NCBI RefSeq assembly: GCF_910584465.1
Contig: NZ_CAJUBK010000055.1
Span: 1 to 14,257 of the forward strand
Source of the DNA: an uncultured Oscillibacter sp.
GTDB taxonomy: Bacteria > Bacillota > Clostridia > Oscillospirales > Oscillospiraceae
DNA: 14,257 bases
Reading direction: 5' to 3'
The translations under genes were made by a program, and so were the position numbers. A model generated the notes under the pieces. That model saw nothing but the letters and a program-made list of their open reading frames with translations. It had not been told where the DNA came from and searched no databases. Shown here in pieces: positions 1 through 5,317 of the stretch. The first letter of the stretch is position 1; each line of letters begins with the position of its first letter.

Positions 1-89
1 CCATCCATGACACCGTCCACGAGATGGCCCGGGACGAGGCCCGCCACGGCAAGGCGTTCAAGGGCCTGCTGGAGCGGTACTTCAAGTGA
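1..89 (+). CDS. Rubrerythrin, C-terminal end only (5' part outside window)
   Basis: The reading frame enters from the left edge with its first full codon at position 3 and stops with TGA at 87-89. The 28 visible residues begin IHDTVHEMARDEARHGKAF and end in LLERYFK. The H..xxDEARHG pattern matches the last ferritin-like helix of rubrerythrins, where E and H of ExxRH bind the di-iron centre. Rubrerythrin reduces hydrogen peroxide in anaerobes. Classical rubrerythrin carries a fused rubredoxin domain at its C-terminus; here the protein ends right after the ferritin-like helix and a separate rubredoxin gene starts 24 bases later. The two probably form an operon and an electron-donor/peroxidase pair (inference). 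The N-terminal part cannot be judged. Confidence 0.85.
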   Translation, partial: IHDTVHEMARDEARHGKAFKGLLERYFK

Positions 90-113
90 TCTTGGGATCT
101 GGAGGACGAGACG

Positions 114-269
114 ATGGATAAGTACGTATGCCCCTGCGGGTACGTCTATGACCCCGCCGTGGGGGATCCCGACAACGGCGTCGCCCCCGGCACTCCGTGG
201 GAGCAGGTCCCCGAGAGCTGGGTCTGCCCCATCTGCGAGATGGGCAAGGACGTGTTCGAGAAAGAGTGA
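114..269 (+). CDS. Rubredoxin with a shortened first metal-binding motif
   Basis: A 51-residue protein of usual rubredoxin length (about 52-54). Start ATG at 114 has GGAGG at 101-105, 8 nt upstream. The fold signature is clear: MDKYVCPCGYVYDP at the start, GDPDNGVAPGT in the middle, and WVCPIC near residues 36-40. Rubredoxins carry one iron bound by four Cys (CxxCG and CPxCG) and pass single electrons, here probably to the rubrerythrin encoded just upstream for peroxide reduction in the cytoplasm. Two things are odd: the first knuckle reads CPC (CxC) rather than CxxC, and the second is CPICE, with Glu where Gly is usual. All four Cys remain. Family assignment is firm; normal iron binding is not proven. 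Confidence 0.92.
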   Translation: MDKYVCPCGYVYDPAVGDPDNGVAPGTPWEQVPESWVCPICEMGKDVFEKE

Positions 270-278
270 ACATATGGC

Positions 279-313
279 AAAAAGAGGACGGAGCTGTGCT
301 CCGTCCTCTTTTT
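279..313. terminator. Bidirectional terminator between rubredoxin and lacI-family genes
   Basis: A perfect 16-bp stem (279-294 with 298-313) around a TGT loop. The outer five pairs are A:T, so transcripts from either side end in a U run after a GC-rich stem. It starts 10 nt after the rubredoxin stop and ends 2 nt before the stop of the convergent regulator gene, so it can serve both. Confidence 0.88.
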
Positions 314-315
314 CG

Positions 316-1320
316 TCAGGAGGGCCCCTCCCCCGCCGGATAAGGCCGGTAGGCGGAGGTCAGCACCCGCTCCAGCACCGGCGCGTCAGGGTGCTCCACC
401 CGGAGGAGGATCTGCTCCCCGGCGGCCTGGCCCAGCTCCTCGACGGGCTGGATGATGCGGTCCATCTGTTCATAATAGAACTCGTAGGCATGGGTGTCGT
501 AGTCCACGAAGCTGACCAGCTCCAGGTCCCGCCGGGGCTGGATGCCCTTCCCCCGGAGGTAGGCGATGGTGACGGCGGCCATCAGGCCCTGGCAGACCAG
601 GATGGCGTCGCACCGCTGATCCAGCAGGTGCTCCAGGCAGGGCGGGGCGCTGTCCTCCATGGAATCGCCGTAGCGGATCAGGGCCTCGTCCTGGTCCAGG
701 CCGCAGTCCGACACCGCCGCCCGGTAGGCGGCGACGCGCTCCTTGGTGGTGGAGAGCCGGGGCAGGCCGGCGAGGATGCCGATCCGGCGCTTCCCCCGGG
801 CCGCCAGGCGGCAGACGCTGCGGTAGATGGGCTGGAAATTGGAGACGGAGACGGAGGGGTACTTCTGCGTCCCGAAGGTCCGGTCCACCAGCACCACCGG
901 GAACCCGGCGGGGATCAGGGCGTCCAGGCGCCGGAAGTCGTCCATGGTGCTGGCGATCAGCAGCCCGTCCACCAGCCCGGCGGTGAGGAGGCGGAGGTCC
1001 GTCTCCTCCCGGTCCATATCCTCCTTGGTGTTGGCGATGATGAGGTGGTAGCCCTTGGCGGAGAGGCAGTCCTCCGCCGACTCGATGATGGTGGCGAAGA
1101 ACTTGTTGGAGATGTCGGGGACGAGGAAGCCGATGGTGTTCTTCTTCCCGGTGCGGAAGCTCCGGGCGGAGGCGTCGGGGGTGTAGCCCAGCTGCCCGAT
1201 GGCGCGGTAGACCTTCTCCTTGGTGTCGCTGGAGACATAGCGGGTGTTGTTGATGGTGTGGGAGACGGTGGCGGTGGAGACCCCTGCCAGCCGGGCCACG
1301 TCGCTGATGGTGACTTTCAT
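316..1320 (-). CDS. LacI/GalR-family transcriptional regulator
   Basis: A 334-residue protein, the usual length for this family. The N-terminal helix-turn-helix (about residues 3-24, ISDVARLAGVSTATVSHTIN) is followed by the hinge helix region PDASARSFRTGKK (48-60), then the periplasmic-binding-protein-like core beginning NTIGFLVPD and containing GLLIAST and LVDRTF. Such proteins bind palindromic operators and release or bind DNA when a small ligand, often a sugar or nucleoside, occupies the core. The open frame extends upstream to 1404, but ATG at 1318-1320 begins with the canonical MKVTISDVA and lies inside the transcript predicted from the promoter at 1376-1404. It stands alone, convergent with rubredoxin and divergent from queT, with no sugar operon visible, so its ligand and targets cannot be named. 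A palindrome at 1348-1362 could be its own operator. Confidence 0.93.
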   Translation of the reverse strand: MKVTISDVARLAGVSTATVSHTINNTRYVSSDTKEKVYRAIGQLGYTPDASARSFRTGKKNTIGFLVPDISNKFFATIIESAEDCLSAKGYHLIIANTKEDMDREETDLRLLTAGLVDGLLIASTMDDFRRLDALIPAGFPVVLVDRTFGTQKYPSVSVSNFQPIYRSVCRLAARGKRRIGILAGLPRLSTTKERVAAYRAAVSDCGLDQDEALIRYGDSMEDSAPPCLEHLLDQRCDAILVCQGLMAAVTIAYLRGKGIQPRRDLELVSFVDYDTHAYEFYYEQMDRIIQPVEELGQAAGEQILLRVEHPDAPVLERVLTSAYRPYPAGEGPS

Positions 1321-1347
1321 GATACGTTCCTTTGCGCAATAAAAAAA

Positions 1348-1362
1348 TCGTTTACGTAACGA
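1348..1362. promoter_or_regulatory. Palindromic candidate operator in the lacI-family gene leader
   Basis: TCGTTTACGTAACGA has 5-bp inverted arms (TCGTT/AACGA) and a TTACGTAA core centred on CG, the central step typical of LacI-family sites. It lies just downstream of the -10 box of the regulator's promoter, about 7-21 nt after the expected start, where binding would block initiation or clearance. Autoregulation is inference. Confidence 0.4.
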
Positions 1363-1375
1363 ACGGACTTGTAGT

Positions 1376-1404
1376 AGTATACGACAGCTCCCGGCCCGCG
1401 TCAA
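1376..1404 (-). promoter_or_regulatory. Sigma-A promoter of the lacI-family gene
   Basis: On the minus strand, TTGACG (1399-1404) and TATACT (1376-1381) are separated by exactly 17 nt. Immediately upstream are two A tracts (TTTTTGAC on the plus strand at 1408-1415 and 1418-1425), which resemble an UP element. The expected transcript leader to ATG 1320 is about 50 nt. Confidence 0.75.
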
Positions 1405-1441
1405 GCGTTTTTGACTTTTTTTGACAGAGGGTGATCTTCCC

Positions 1442-1470
1442 TTGCATCCCAGGGGGCTTCGTGGTATACT
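1442..1470 (+). promoter_or_regulatory. Sigma-A promoter of queT
   Basis: TTGCAT (1442-1447) and TATACT (1465-1470) with a 17-nt spacer. Transcription would start near 1476-1478 and produce a 5' leader of about 60 nt before the ATG at 1540. The A/T tracts at 1408-1425 lie upstream of this promoter as well. Confidence 0.7.
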
Positions 1471-1472
1471 TT

Positions 1473-1535
1473 CCAGCGGCAGGTGCCATCACCCTGCTGG
1501 CCCCGCGCAGGGGCAGACTAAAAAAATGGAGGATC
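1473..1535 (+). promoter_or_regulatory. Structured queT leader, candidate preQ1-type riboswitch
   Basis: The leader can fold into a hairpin CCAGC/GCTGG (1473-1477 with 1496-1500) enclosing AGGTG/CACC (1481-1485 with 1490-1493). An alternative stem is GCAGG/CCTGC (1479-1483 with 1493-1497). A second hairpin, CCCC/GGGG with loop GCGCA (1501-1513), follows, then an A-rich tail, CAGACTAAAAAAATGGAGG, that contains the ribosome site (GGAGG, 1528-1532). Stem(s), an A-rich strand and an embedded ribosome site are the general layout of preQ1 riboswitches, which are known upstream of queT-family genes. I could not match a specific class (I, II or III), so this is a context-driven call. Confidence 0.4.
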
Positions 1536-1539
1536 GAAC

Positions 1540-2049
1540 ATGGACCGAAAACGTTCCCCGACCCGGCGCATAGCGCTCGCCGGGCTCATCGCCGCTGTCT
1601 ACACGGCGGCGACCCTCATCCTGCCCATCCCGCAGTACCTGGGCGTGCAGTTCCGCGTGGCGGAGGCCATGACGGTGCTGCCCTTCCTGTTCCCGGAGGC
1701 CGTGCCCGGCCTGGCGGTGGGATGCTTCCTGGCGAACCTGCTGGGTTCGCCGATCATGCTGGACTGGATCTTCGGCACGCTGGCGACGCTGCTGGCGGCG
1801 CTGTGGAGCCGGAGGATGCCGAACGTGTGGCTGGCGGCGCTGCCGCCGGTGGTGTGCAACGCCGCCATCGTGGGGGCGGAGATCGCCTGGTACGTGGTCC
1901 GGGGCGGCGGGGCCTTCTGGCCCGCCTACGGGCTGAACGCCCTGACGGTGGGGGCCGGCGAAGCGGCGGTGTGCGGTCTGCTGGGCGTGCCCCTGGCGCG
2001 GATGCTGGGGAAGGGACTGCATATGCAGGCGCGCCTGGAGGCGCGGTGA
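1540..2049 (+). CDS. queT: QueT-family ECF transporter S component (queuosine precursor uptake)
   Basis: A 169-residue, very hydrophobic protein with about five to six membrane segments. It has a basic N-terminus (MDRKRSPTRR), a first helix at about 11-30, the conserved stretch QFRVAEAMTVLPF (37-49), FPEAVPGLAVGCFLANL (51-67), GSPIMLDWIFGTLATLLAALW (69-89) and later helices to about 155. These match the QueT (COG4708) family. S components bind the vitamin-like substrate in the membrane and dock with the shared energising module (EcfT plus two ATPases), which is not in this window. Substrate, preQ1 or another queuosine precursor, is inferred from the family. ATG 1540 is chosen for GGAGG 7 nt upstream. 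It is a single-gene unit with its own promoter and structured leader, followed by a strong hairpin. Confidence 0.88.
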   Translation: MDRKRSPTRRIALAGLIAAVYTAATLILPIPQYLGVQFRVAEAMTVLPFLFPEAVPGLAVGCFLANLLGSPIMLDWIFGTLATLLAALWSRRMPNVWLAALPPVVCNAAIVGAEIAWYVVRGGGAFWPAYGLNALTVGAGEAAVCGLLGVPLARMLGKGLHMQARLEAR

Positions 2050-2057
2050 GGACGATA

Positions 2058-2090
2058 GGAAGGAGGGACCGCGAAACGGTCCCTCCTTCC
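2058..2090. terminator. Perfect hairpin after queT, no T tract
   Basis: A 14-bp perfect stem (2058-2071 with 2077-2090) and CGAAA loop begin 8 nt after the queT stop. No run of T follows on either strand (downstream sequence is CCTGTAAAAA). It may act as a weak or factor-assisted terminator, or as a 3' end stabiliser. Confidence 0.6.
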
Positions 2091-2112
2091 CCTGTAAAAA
2101 TATCGGAGGACG

Positions 2113-2141
2113 TGAGACAGGCCCCGCCGGCGGATCGTACA
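2113..2141 (+). promoter_or_regulatory. Candidate ECF-type promoter of the sigma-factor operon
   Basis: TGAGAC (2113-2118) and CGTACA (2136-2141) are 17 nt apart. ECF promoters such as those of SigW-like factors have TGAAAC about 16-17 nt from CGTA, so this fits with one mismatch in the upstream box. No convincing TTGACA/TATAAT pair was found here. If real, the operon is self-activated, as is common for ECF factors. A palindrome GAGCGCTC (2150-2157) lies just downstream of the expected start. Confidence 0.4.
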
Positions 2142-2185
2142 TAGAGTGAGAGCGCTCCCAACGACAGACAAAACGAGGACGACAT

Positions 2186-2668
2186 ATGGACGAAGCCCGC
2201 TTCAACGCCGCCGTCAGGCGGTATCAGGATATGGTCTACCGCACGGCCCTCCACGCCCTGGGCAGCCCCCAGGACGCGGACGACGCCGTGCAGGAGGTCT
2301 TCCTGCGCCTGTTCGGCTGCAGGAGAGGCTTCGAGGGCGAGGAGCACCTGCGGCGCTGGCTGCTGCGGGTGACGGTGAACTACTGCCGCGACGTGCTGCG
2401 CAGCCCCTGGCGCAAACGCCGGGCCTCCTGGGAGGAGGTGCCGGAGGTCCCGGTCTTCGACCGGCCGGAGCAGGCGGCGCTGTACCGGGAGGTCATGGCC
2501 CTGCCGGAGAAATACCGGATGGTGCTGGACCTGTTCTACTACGAGGAGCTCAGCGTCCGGGAGATCGGGGGGCTCCTGGGGGTGGAGGCGTCCACAGTGA
2601 CCACCCGGCTGGCCCGGGCCCGGCGGCGGCTGAAGGAACGTTTGGGGGAGGACTGGCAGGATGAGTAA
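2186..2668 (+). CDS. ECF-type RNA polymerase sigma factor
   Basis: A 160-residue protein, normal for an extracytoplasmic-function sigma factor with only regions 2 and 4. Region 2 spans about residues 10-75, with DADDAVQEVFLRLF (30-43) as the conserved region 2.2 core-binding segment and WLLRVTVNYCRD (58-69) in region 2.4. Region 4 spans about 98-152, with the helix-turn-helix LSVREIGGLLGVEASTVTTR (122-141) followed by LARARRRLK. It would direct RNA polymerase to a small regulon. ATG 2186 has GAGG 7 nt upstream. Its last 8 nt overlap the start of the next gene, a single-pass membrane protein, the standard arrangement for a sigma factor and its membrane anti-sigma or sensor. The targets cannot be deduced beyond possible autoregulation. 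Confidence 0.93.
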   Translation: MDEARFNAAVRRYQDMVYRTALHALGSPQDADDAVQEVFLRLFGCRRGFEGEEHLRRWLLRVTVNYCRDVLRSPWRKRRASWEEVPEVPVFDRPEQAALYREVMALPEKYRMVLDLFYYEELSVREIGGLLGVEASTVTTRLARARRRLKERLGEDWQDE

Positions 2669-4496
2669 CGAGCGCTTTTACCAGGAGACCTTCTCCCAAG
2701 TCCATGGGTCCAGAGAGATCCGGTGGGAGGATTATGAGATGGTGAGACACAGGAAGGGCCTGCGGTGGCTGGCGGGCCTGGCGGCGGCAGCGGCCCTTTT
2801 GGCGGCGCTGTCCGCCCTGGCGGTGGCGGCCAACTTCTTCGGCCTGCGGGACGTGCTGCTTCCGGAGAAGGGCAGCGTCCTGGTGACGGACGAGGACGGC
2901 GTGGTGATCCCGGGAGAGAAGGAGTACAAGGACTTCGTCAGCCTCTCCGGCTGGGGGGACGCCCCGGAGAGCAGGGCCCTGGCGGAGTGGCGGGCGTTTT
3001 TGGAGCGCTATGACCAGGATGGGGCCATCATCGGCTCGATCGGCAACGAGCCCACGGGCTTCGAGGAGGACTACGGCCTCTATCTGGTCTACACCCAGGA
3101 GATGGCCGATGAGCTGGAGAGGATCGCGGCCAAGTACGATCTGAAGCTCCACGAGCGGATGGAGGAGGTCCTGCTGGAGGAGACCTGGACCATCGCGGCG
3201 GGGGACTTTTGCAGGGAGAACGTCACTCCTTACAGCGGCTATATCTACGAGAACGGCACCTTCCGCTTCGACGGGGAAGCGGAGCTGGGGGCCGGGGAGC
3301 TGAAGGGCTACGGGACCATCGAGTACCAGTTCAGCCGCTCTGTCAAGGGGACCTTCGACGATGTGGCGCTGAACATCGGGGACCTGAGCGATTTCGAGGA
3401 GTGGGGCTTCCAGGCGGCGGACGGGACCTCCGTCGCCCTGGGCCTGGGGGCCCGGGACCGCTCGCTGATCCTGGCGGACCTGGGGGACAGCTTCGTCCTG
3501 GTGAACGTGCTGACGGGGGAGCAGGGGGACGACACCTTCTCCTGCGGGCCCATCGGCCGGGAGGAGCTGGAAGCCCTGGCGGACAGTTTTATCTACTCCG
3601 CCCTGGCCCCGGCGGAGGCTCCGGACCTGGATGCCATCGCGGAGGCCAACGAGCGGTATATGGAGGAGCTGCAGAGCCAACCCACCCTGCCTTCGGAGCC
3701 CGAGGACCCTTTATACACCCGGACGGGGATCCAGAGCGACGTGGCCCGGGACTTCGTCCTCCTGCTGGCAGAGCGGATCGGGGACGGGCGACGGAGAGAG
3801 GTGGCGGACATGCTGGCCTATCCTGCCAAGGTGGAGACCTTGGACGCGTCCTTCACGGTGGACGGGCCGGAGGAGCTCCTGGAGCATTATGACGAGACCA
3901 TCGGATCCGGTGCCCAGGGCCTGGCGGCGGACATGACATGGGACCCCGCGCCCTTCGCCGACGGAAGCGGCCTGGCCTCCGCCGCCGGCGGGGCGGTGTG
4001 GTTCGGCCTGGTGGAGGACGGCGCGATCCGCGTCTTCACCCTCCAGACGGACCAGTGGAGCATCCGGGCCCAGGACGCCGGGGCCATCACCCAGGATACC
4101 GGGGAGGAGGACCCGTATGTGTCCCTCTCCCTGGACGAGGGGCGGGCCTTCCTCCTGGACCTGGCGGACCTGATCGACGGCGGGAAGAGAGAGGAGATCG
4201 CGGACCTCCTCACCTACCCCGCCCAAGTGAAGACTATCGATGGGACGTGGGTCGTGGACGGGCCGGAGGAGTTTTTGGAGCACTGGGACGAGACCATCGG
4301 AGGCAACGGCCGGGGGACCCTGTCGGCGGACCTCCGGGCAGACCCGGGACCGGTCTTGGACGGGAGCGGGGGCTTGGCCTCCGCCGCCGATGGGACGGTG
4401 TGGTTCCGGCGGGGAGGAGACGGGAGGCTCCAGATCCTGACCCTTCAGTCGGACGTCTGGCAGTGGAGCGTCCAGTATTGGGGCGAGGAGCCCTGA
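2661..4496 (+). CDS. Predicted membrane anti-sigma/sensor protein with duplicated ectodomain module
   Basis: A 611-residue protein. The start ATG 2661 sits inside the end of the sigma gene (8-nt overlap), implying translational coupling. Residues 1-33 are a short charged cytoplasmic tail, 34-58 (GLRWLAGLAAAAALLAALSA...) one membrane helix, and the remainder is acidic and predicted extracellular. The proximal region (about 60-345) includes ALAEWRAFLERYDQDGAI (106-123) and a YTQEMADELERIAAKYDLKLHE stretch (144-165). The distal part holds two similar modules, about 361-470 and 493-606, sharing EVADMLAYPAKV / EIADLLTYPAQV, DGPEELLEHYDETIG / DGPEEFLEHWDETIG and FTLQTDQWS / LTLQSDVWQWS. No zinc anti-sigma motif (HxxxCxxC) is present in the tail. 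Function as anti-sigma or sensor is inferred from position and topology; the modules resemble small NTF2-like folds only by general layout. The signal sensed is unknown. Confidence 0.72.
   Translation: MSNERFYQETFSQVHGSREIRWEDYEMVRHRKGLRWLAGLAAAAALLAALSALAVAANFFGLRDVLLPEKGSVLVTDEDGVVIPGEKEYKDFVSLSGWGDAPESRALAEWRAFLERYDQDGAIIGSIGNEPTGFEEDYGLYLVYTQEMADELERIAAKYDLKLHERMEEVLLEETWTIAAGDFCRENVTPYSGYIYENGTFRFDGEAELGAGELKGYGTIEYQFSRSVKGTFDDVALNIGDLSDFEEWGFQAADGTSVALGLGARDRSLILADLGDSFVLVNVLTGEQGDDTFSCGPIGREELEALADSFIYSALAPAEAPDLDAIAEANERYMEELQSQPTLPSEPEDPLYTRTGIQSDVARDFVLLLAERIGDGRRREVADMLAYPAKVETLDASFTVDGPEELLEHYDETIGSGAQGLAADMTWDPAPFADGSGLASAAGGAVWFGLVEDGAIRVFTLQTDQWSIRAQDAGAITQDTGEEDPYVSLSLDEGRAFLLDLADLIDGGKREEIADLLTYPAQVKTIDGTWVVDGPEEFLEHWDETIGGNGRGTLSADLRADPGPVLDGSGGLASAADGTVWFRRGGDGRLQILTLQSDVWQWSVQYWGEEP
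3741..4478 (+). repeat. Two diverged in-frame copies of a ~110-codon module
   Basis: Codons 361-470 (3741-4070) and 493-606 (4137-4478) of the membrane protein encode homologous modules in the same order of motifs: a helix ending in AER/ADLIG.G.RRE, YPAxV, the DGPEExLEHxDETIGG signature, DGSGLASAAxGxVWF, and a closing LQxDxW strand. The copies are diverged at both DNA and protein level, so this is an old internal duplication and not a recent one. Confidence 0.85.
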
Positions 4497-4499
4497 ATG

Positions 4500-4537
4500 A
4501 AAAGAGGACCGGGGACAGGACGTCCCCGGTCCTTTTT
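4500..4537. terminator. Bidirectional terminator between the sigma operon and the CAT-like gene
   Basis: An 11-bp GC-rich stem (4506-4516 with 4522-4532) with loop AGGAC, extended by mainly A:T pairs to TTTTT at 4533-4537 on the plus strand and AAAA on the other side. It begins 3 nt after the membrane-protein stop and ends 10 nt before the stop of the convergent gene. Confidence 0.85.
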
Positions 4538-4547
4538 CGATGGAGCC

Positions 4548-5168
4548 TCACAGCGCCTCGATCAGCGCCGACAGCTCCTGGTGGAACCGCCCCGCGTGGA
4601 GGCCGTCCACGAAGCGGTGGTTCAGCTCCAGGGAGATGTGGAGCACCTTCCGGCCCCCCTCGTCCGCGTACTTCCCCCAGGCAACGCGGGGCACGGAGTC
4701 GTCGGGGTCGAAGTCCCGCTCGTTGGTCAGGGCCGTCACCTCCATCCAGGGCAGGCAGGTGAAGTAGATCAGGTCCCGTCCGTCCTCCCCGCTGAGGAAG
4801 GCGGTCTGGGCGCGGCTCCTCTCCCGCGCGGCGGCGCAGAAGTCCCGGATGCTCCCCTCCCGGGGCAGGGTGACGATGTGGAACTGCTCGCTGCCGGGGT
4901 GGAGATCCGTGAAGCTGGGGACGCGCCGGTCGTAGAGGACCAGCCCCTCCCCCTCCAGGCCATAGCGGAACGCCTCCACCCGGTCCATGGCCTGGGTGCA
5001 GAGATAGACCAGGGAGTAGTAGAAGGAGAGCCGGGCCTCCTTAGTGAAGGCATAGAGCCGGGTCACGTCCTGTTTGAAGGTGACGCTGTAGAAGGGCTGG
5101 GACATGCGGGAGAAAAAGTCGAACTGCTCCCGCCGGGGCCATGCGGCCCGGTCGATGGTCTGGTACAT
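4548..5168 (-). CDS. Chloramphenicol-acetyltransferase-like (CatA family) acyltransferase
   Basis: A 206-residue protein, slightly shorter than classical CAT (about 213-219). Family marks: WPRREQF near the N-terminus (10-16, like the WxRxxxF of CAT), FTCLPWMEVTALTNE (136-150), and the active-site stretch NHRFVDGLH (183-191), giving catalytic His184 and structural Asp188 (HxxxDG). CAT is a trimeric cytoplasmic enzyme that transfers acetyl from acetyl-CoA to chloramphenicol. In the LPW..FxSF region, the classical oxyanion-hole Ser (Ser148 of type III CAT) appears to align with Ala146. Chromosomal CAT-like proteins of commensals may act on other substrates, so resistance should not be assumed. 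Start ATG at 5166-5168 has AGGAGG (5177-5182) 8 nt upstream; the frame is open further upstream, but that lies across the promoter. It is a single-gene unit. Confidence 0.85.
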   Translation of the reverse strand: MYQTIDRAAWPRREQFDFFSRMSQPFYSVTFKQDVTRLYAFTKEARLSFYYSLVYLCTQAMDRVEAFRYGLEGEGLVLYDRRVPSFTDLHPGSEQFHIVTLPREGSIRDFCAAARERSRAQTAFLSGEDGRDLIYFTCLPWMEVTALTNERDFDPDDSVPRVAWGKYADEGGRKVLHISLELNHRFVDGLHAGRFHQELSALIEAL

Positions 5169-5197
5169 GGGGGAGACCTCCTTTTTTTGATGATACC

Positions 5198-5225
5198 AGT
5201 ATACCAAAACGGCCGGGGATCGCAA
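5198..5225 (-). promoter_or_regulatory. Sigma-A promoter of the CAT-like gene
   Basis: On the minus strand, TTGCGA (5220-5225) and TATACT (5198-5203) with a 16-nt spacer. The transcript would begin about 25 nt before the ATG, just upstream of the AGGAGG. GGTAT occurs twice as a direct repeat across the -10 region. No attenuation leader peptide, as seen in inducible cat genes, fits in so short a leader. Confidence 0.65.
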
Positions 5226-5274
5226 GCCCGGGGGCCTCCGGATCATTTTCCCCCTTCCCTCCCGGGGGTTTTTC

Positions 5275-5283
5275 TGCTATACT
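5275..5283 (+). promoter_or_regulatory. Extended -10 promoter of the rsmA-mrnC-rqcH cluster
   Basis: TGCTATACT carries the TGn extension and a near-consensus TATACT (5278-5283). No good -35 box is seen at the expected position (5255-5260 reads TTCCCT), which is common for extended -10 promoters. The leader to the ATG at 5318 would be about 28 nt. Confidence 0.6.
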
Positions 5284-5317
5284 CCCCTTTGAGACCTGAA
5301 GGAAAGGCGGTGAGCGC

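Noticed and set aside
7..1359. A 450-codon plus-strand open frame spanning the rubredoxin and the LacI-family gene
   Set aside because: It runs across two well-supported genes and their terminator in other frames, and its product is compositionally biased. It has no ribosome site.
1426..1470. TTGACA at 1421-1426 as the -35 box of queT
   Set aside because: It is 38 nt from TATACT, far beyond a usable spacer; TTGCAT at 1442-1447 has the correct 17-nt spacing.
4548..5168. Acquired chloramphenicol resistance cassette
   Set aside because: No insertion sequence, integron or plasmid-type flank was seen, base composition matches the neighbours, and the oxyanion-hole Ser seems absent. It is better read as a resident CAT-like enzyme.
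5227..5268. CCCGGGGG repeated at 5227-5234 and 5261-5268 between the CAT-like gene and rsmA
   Set aside because: Short GC-rich repeats are expected by chance in DNA of this composition, and no operator-like symmetry connects them to either promoter.
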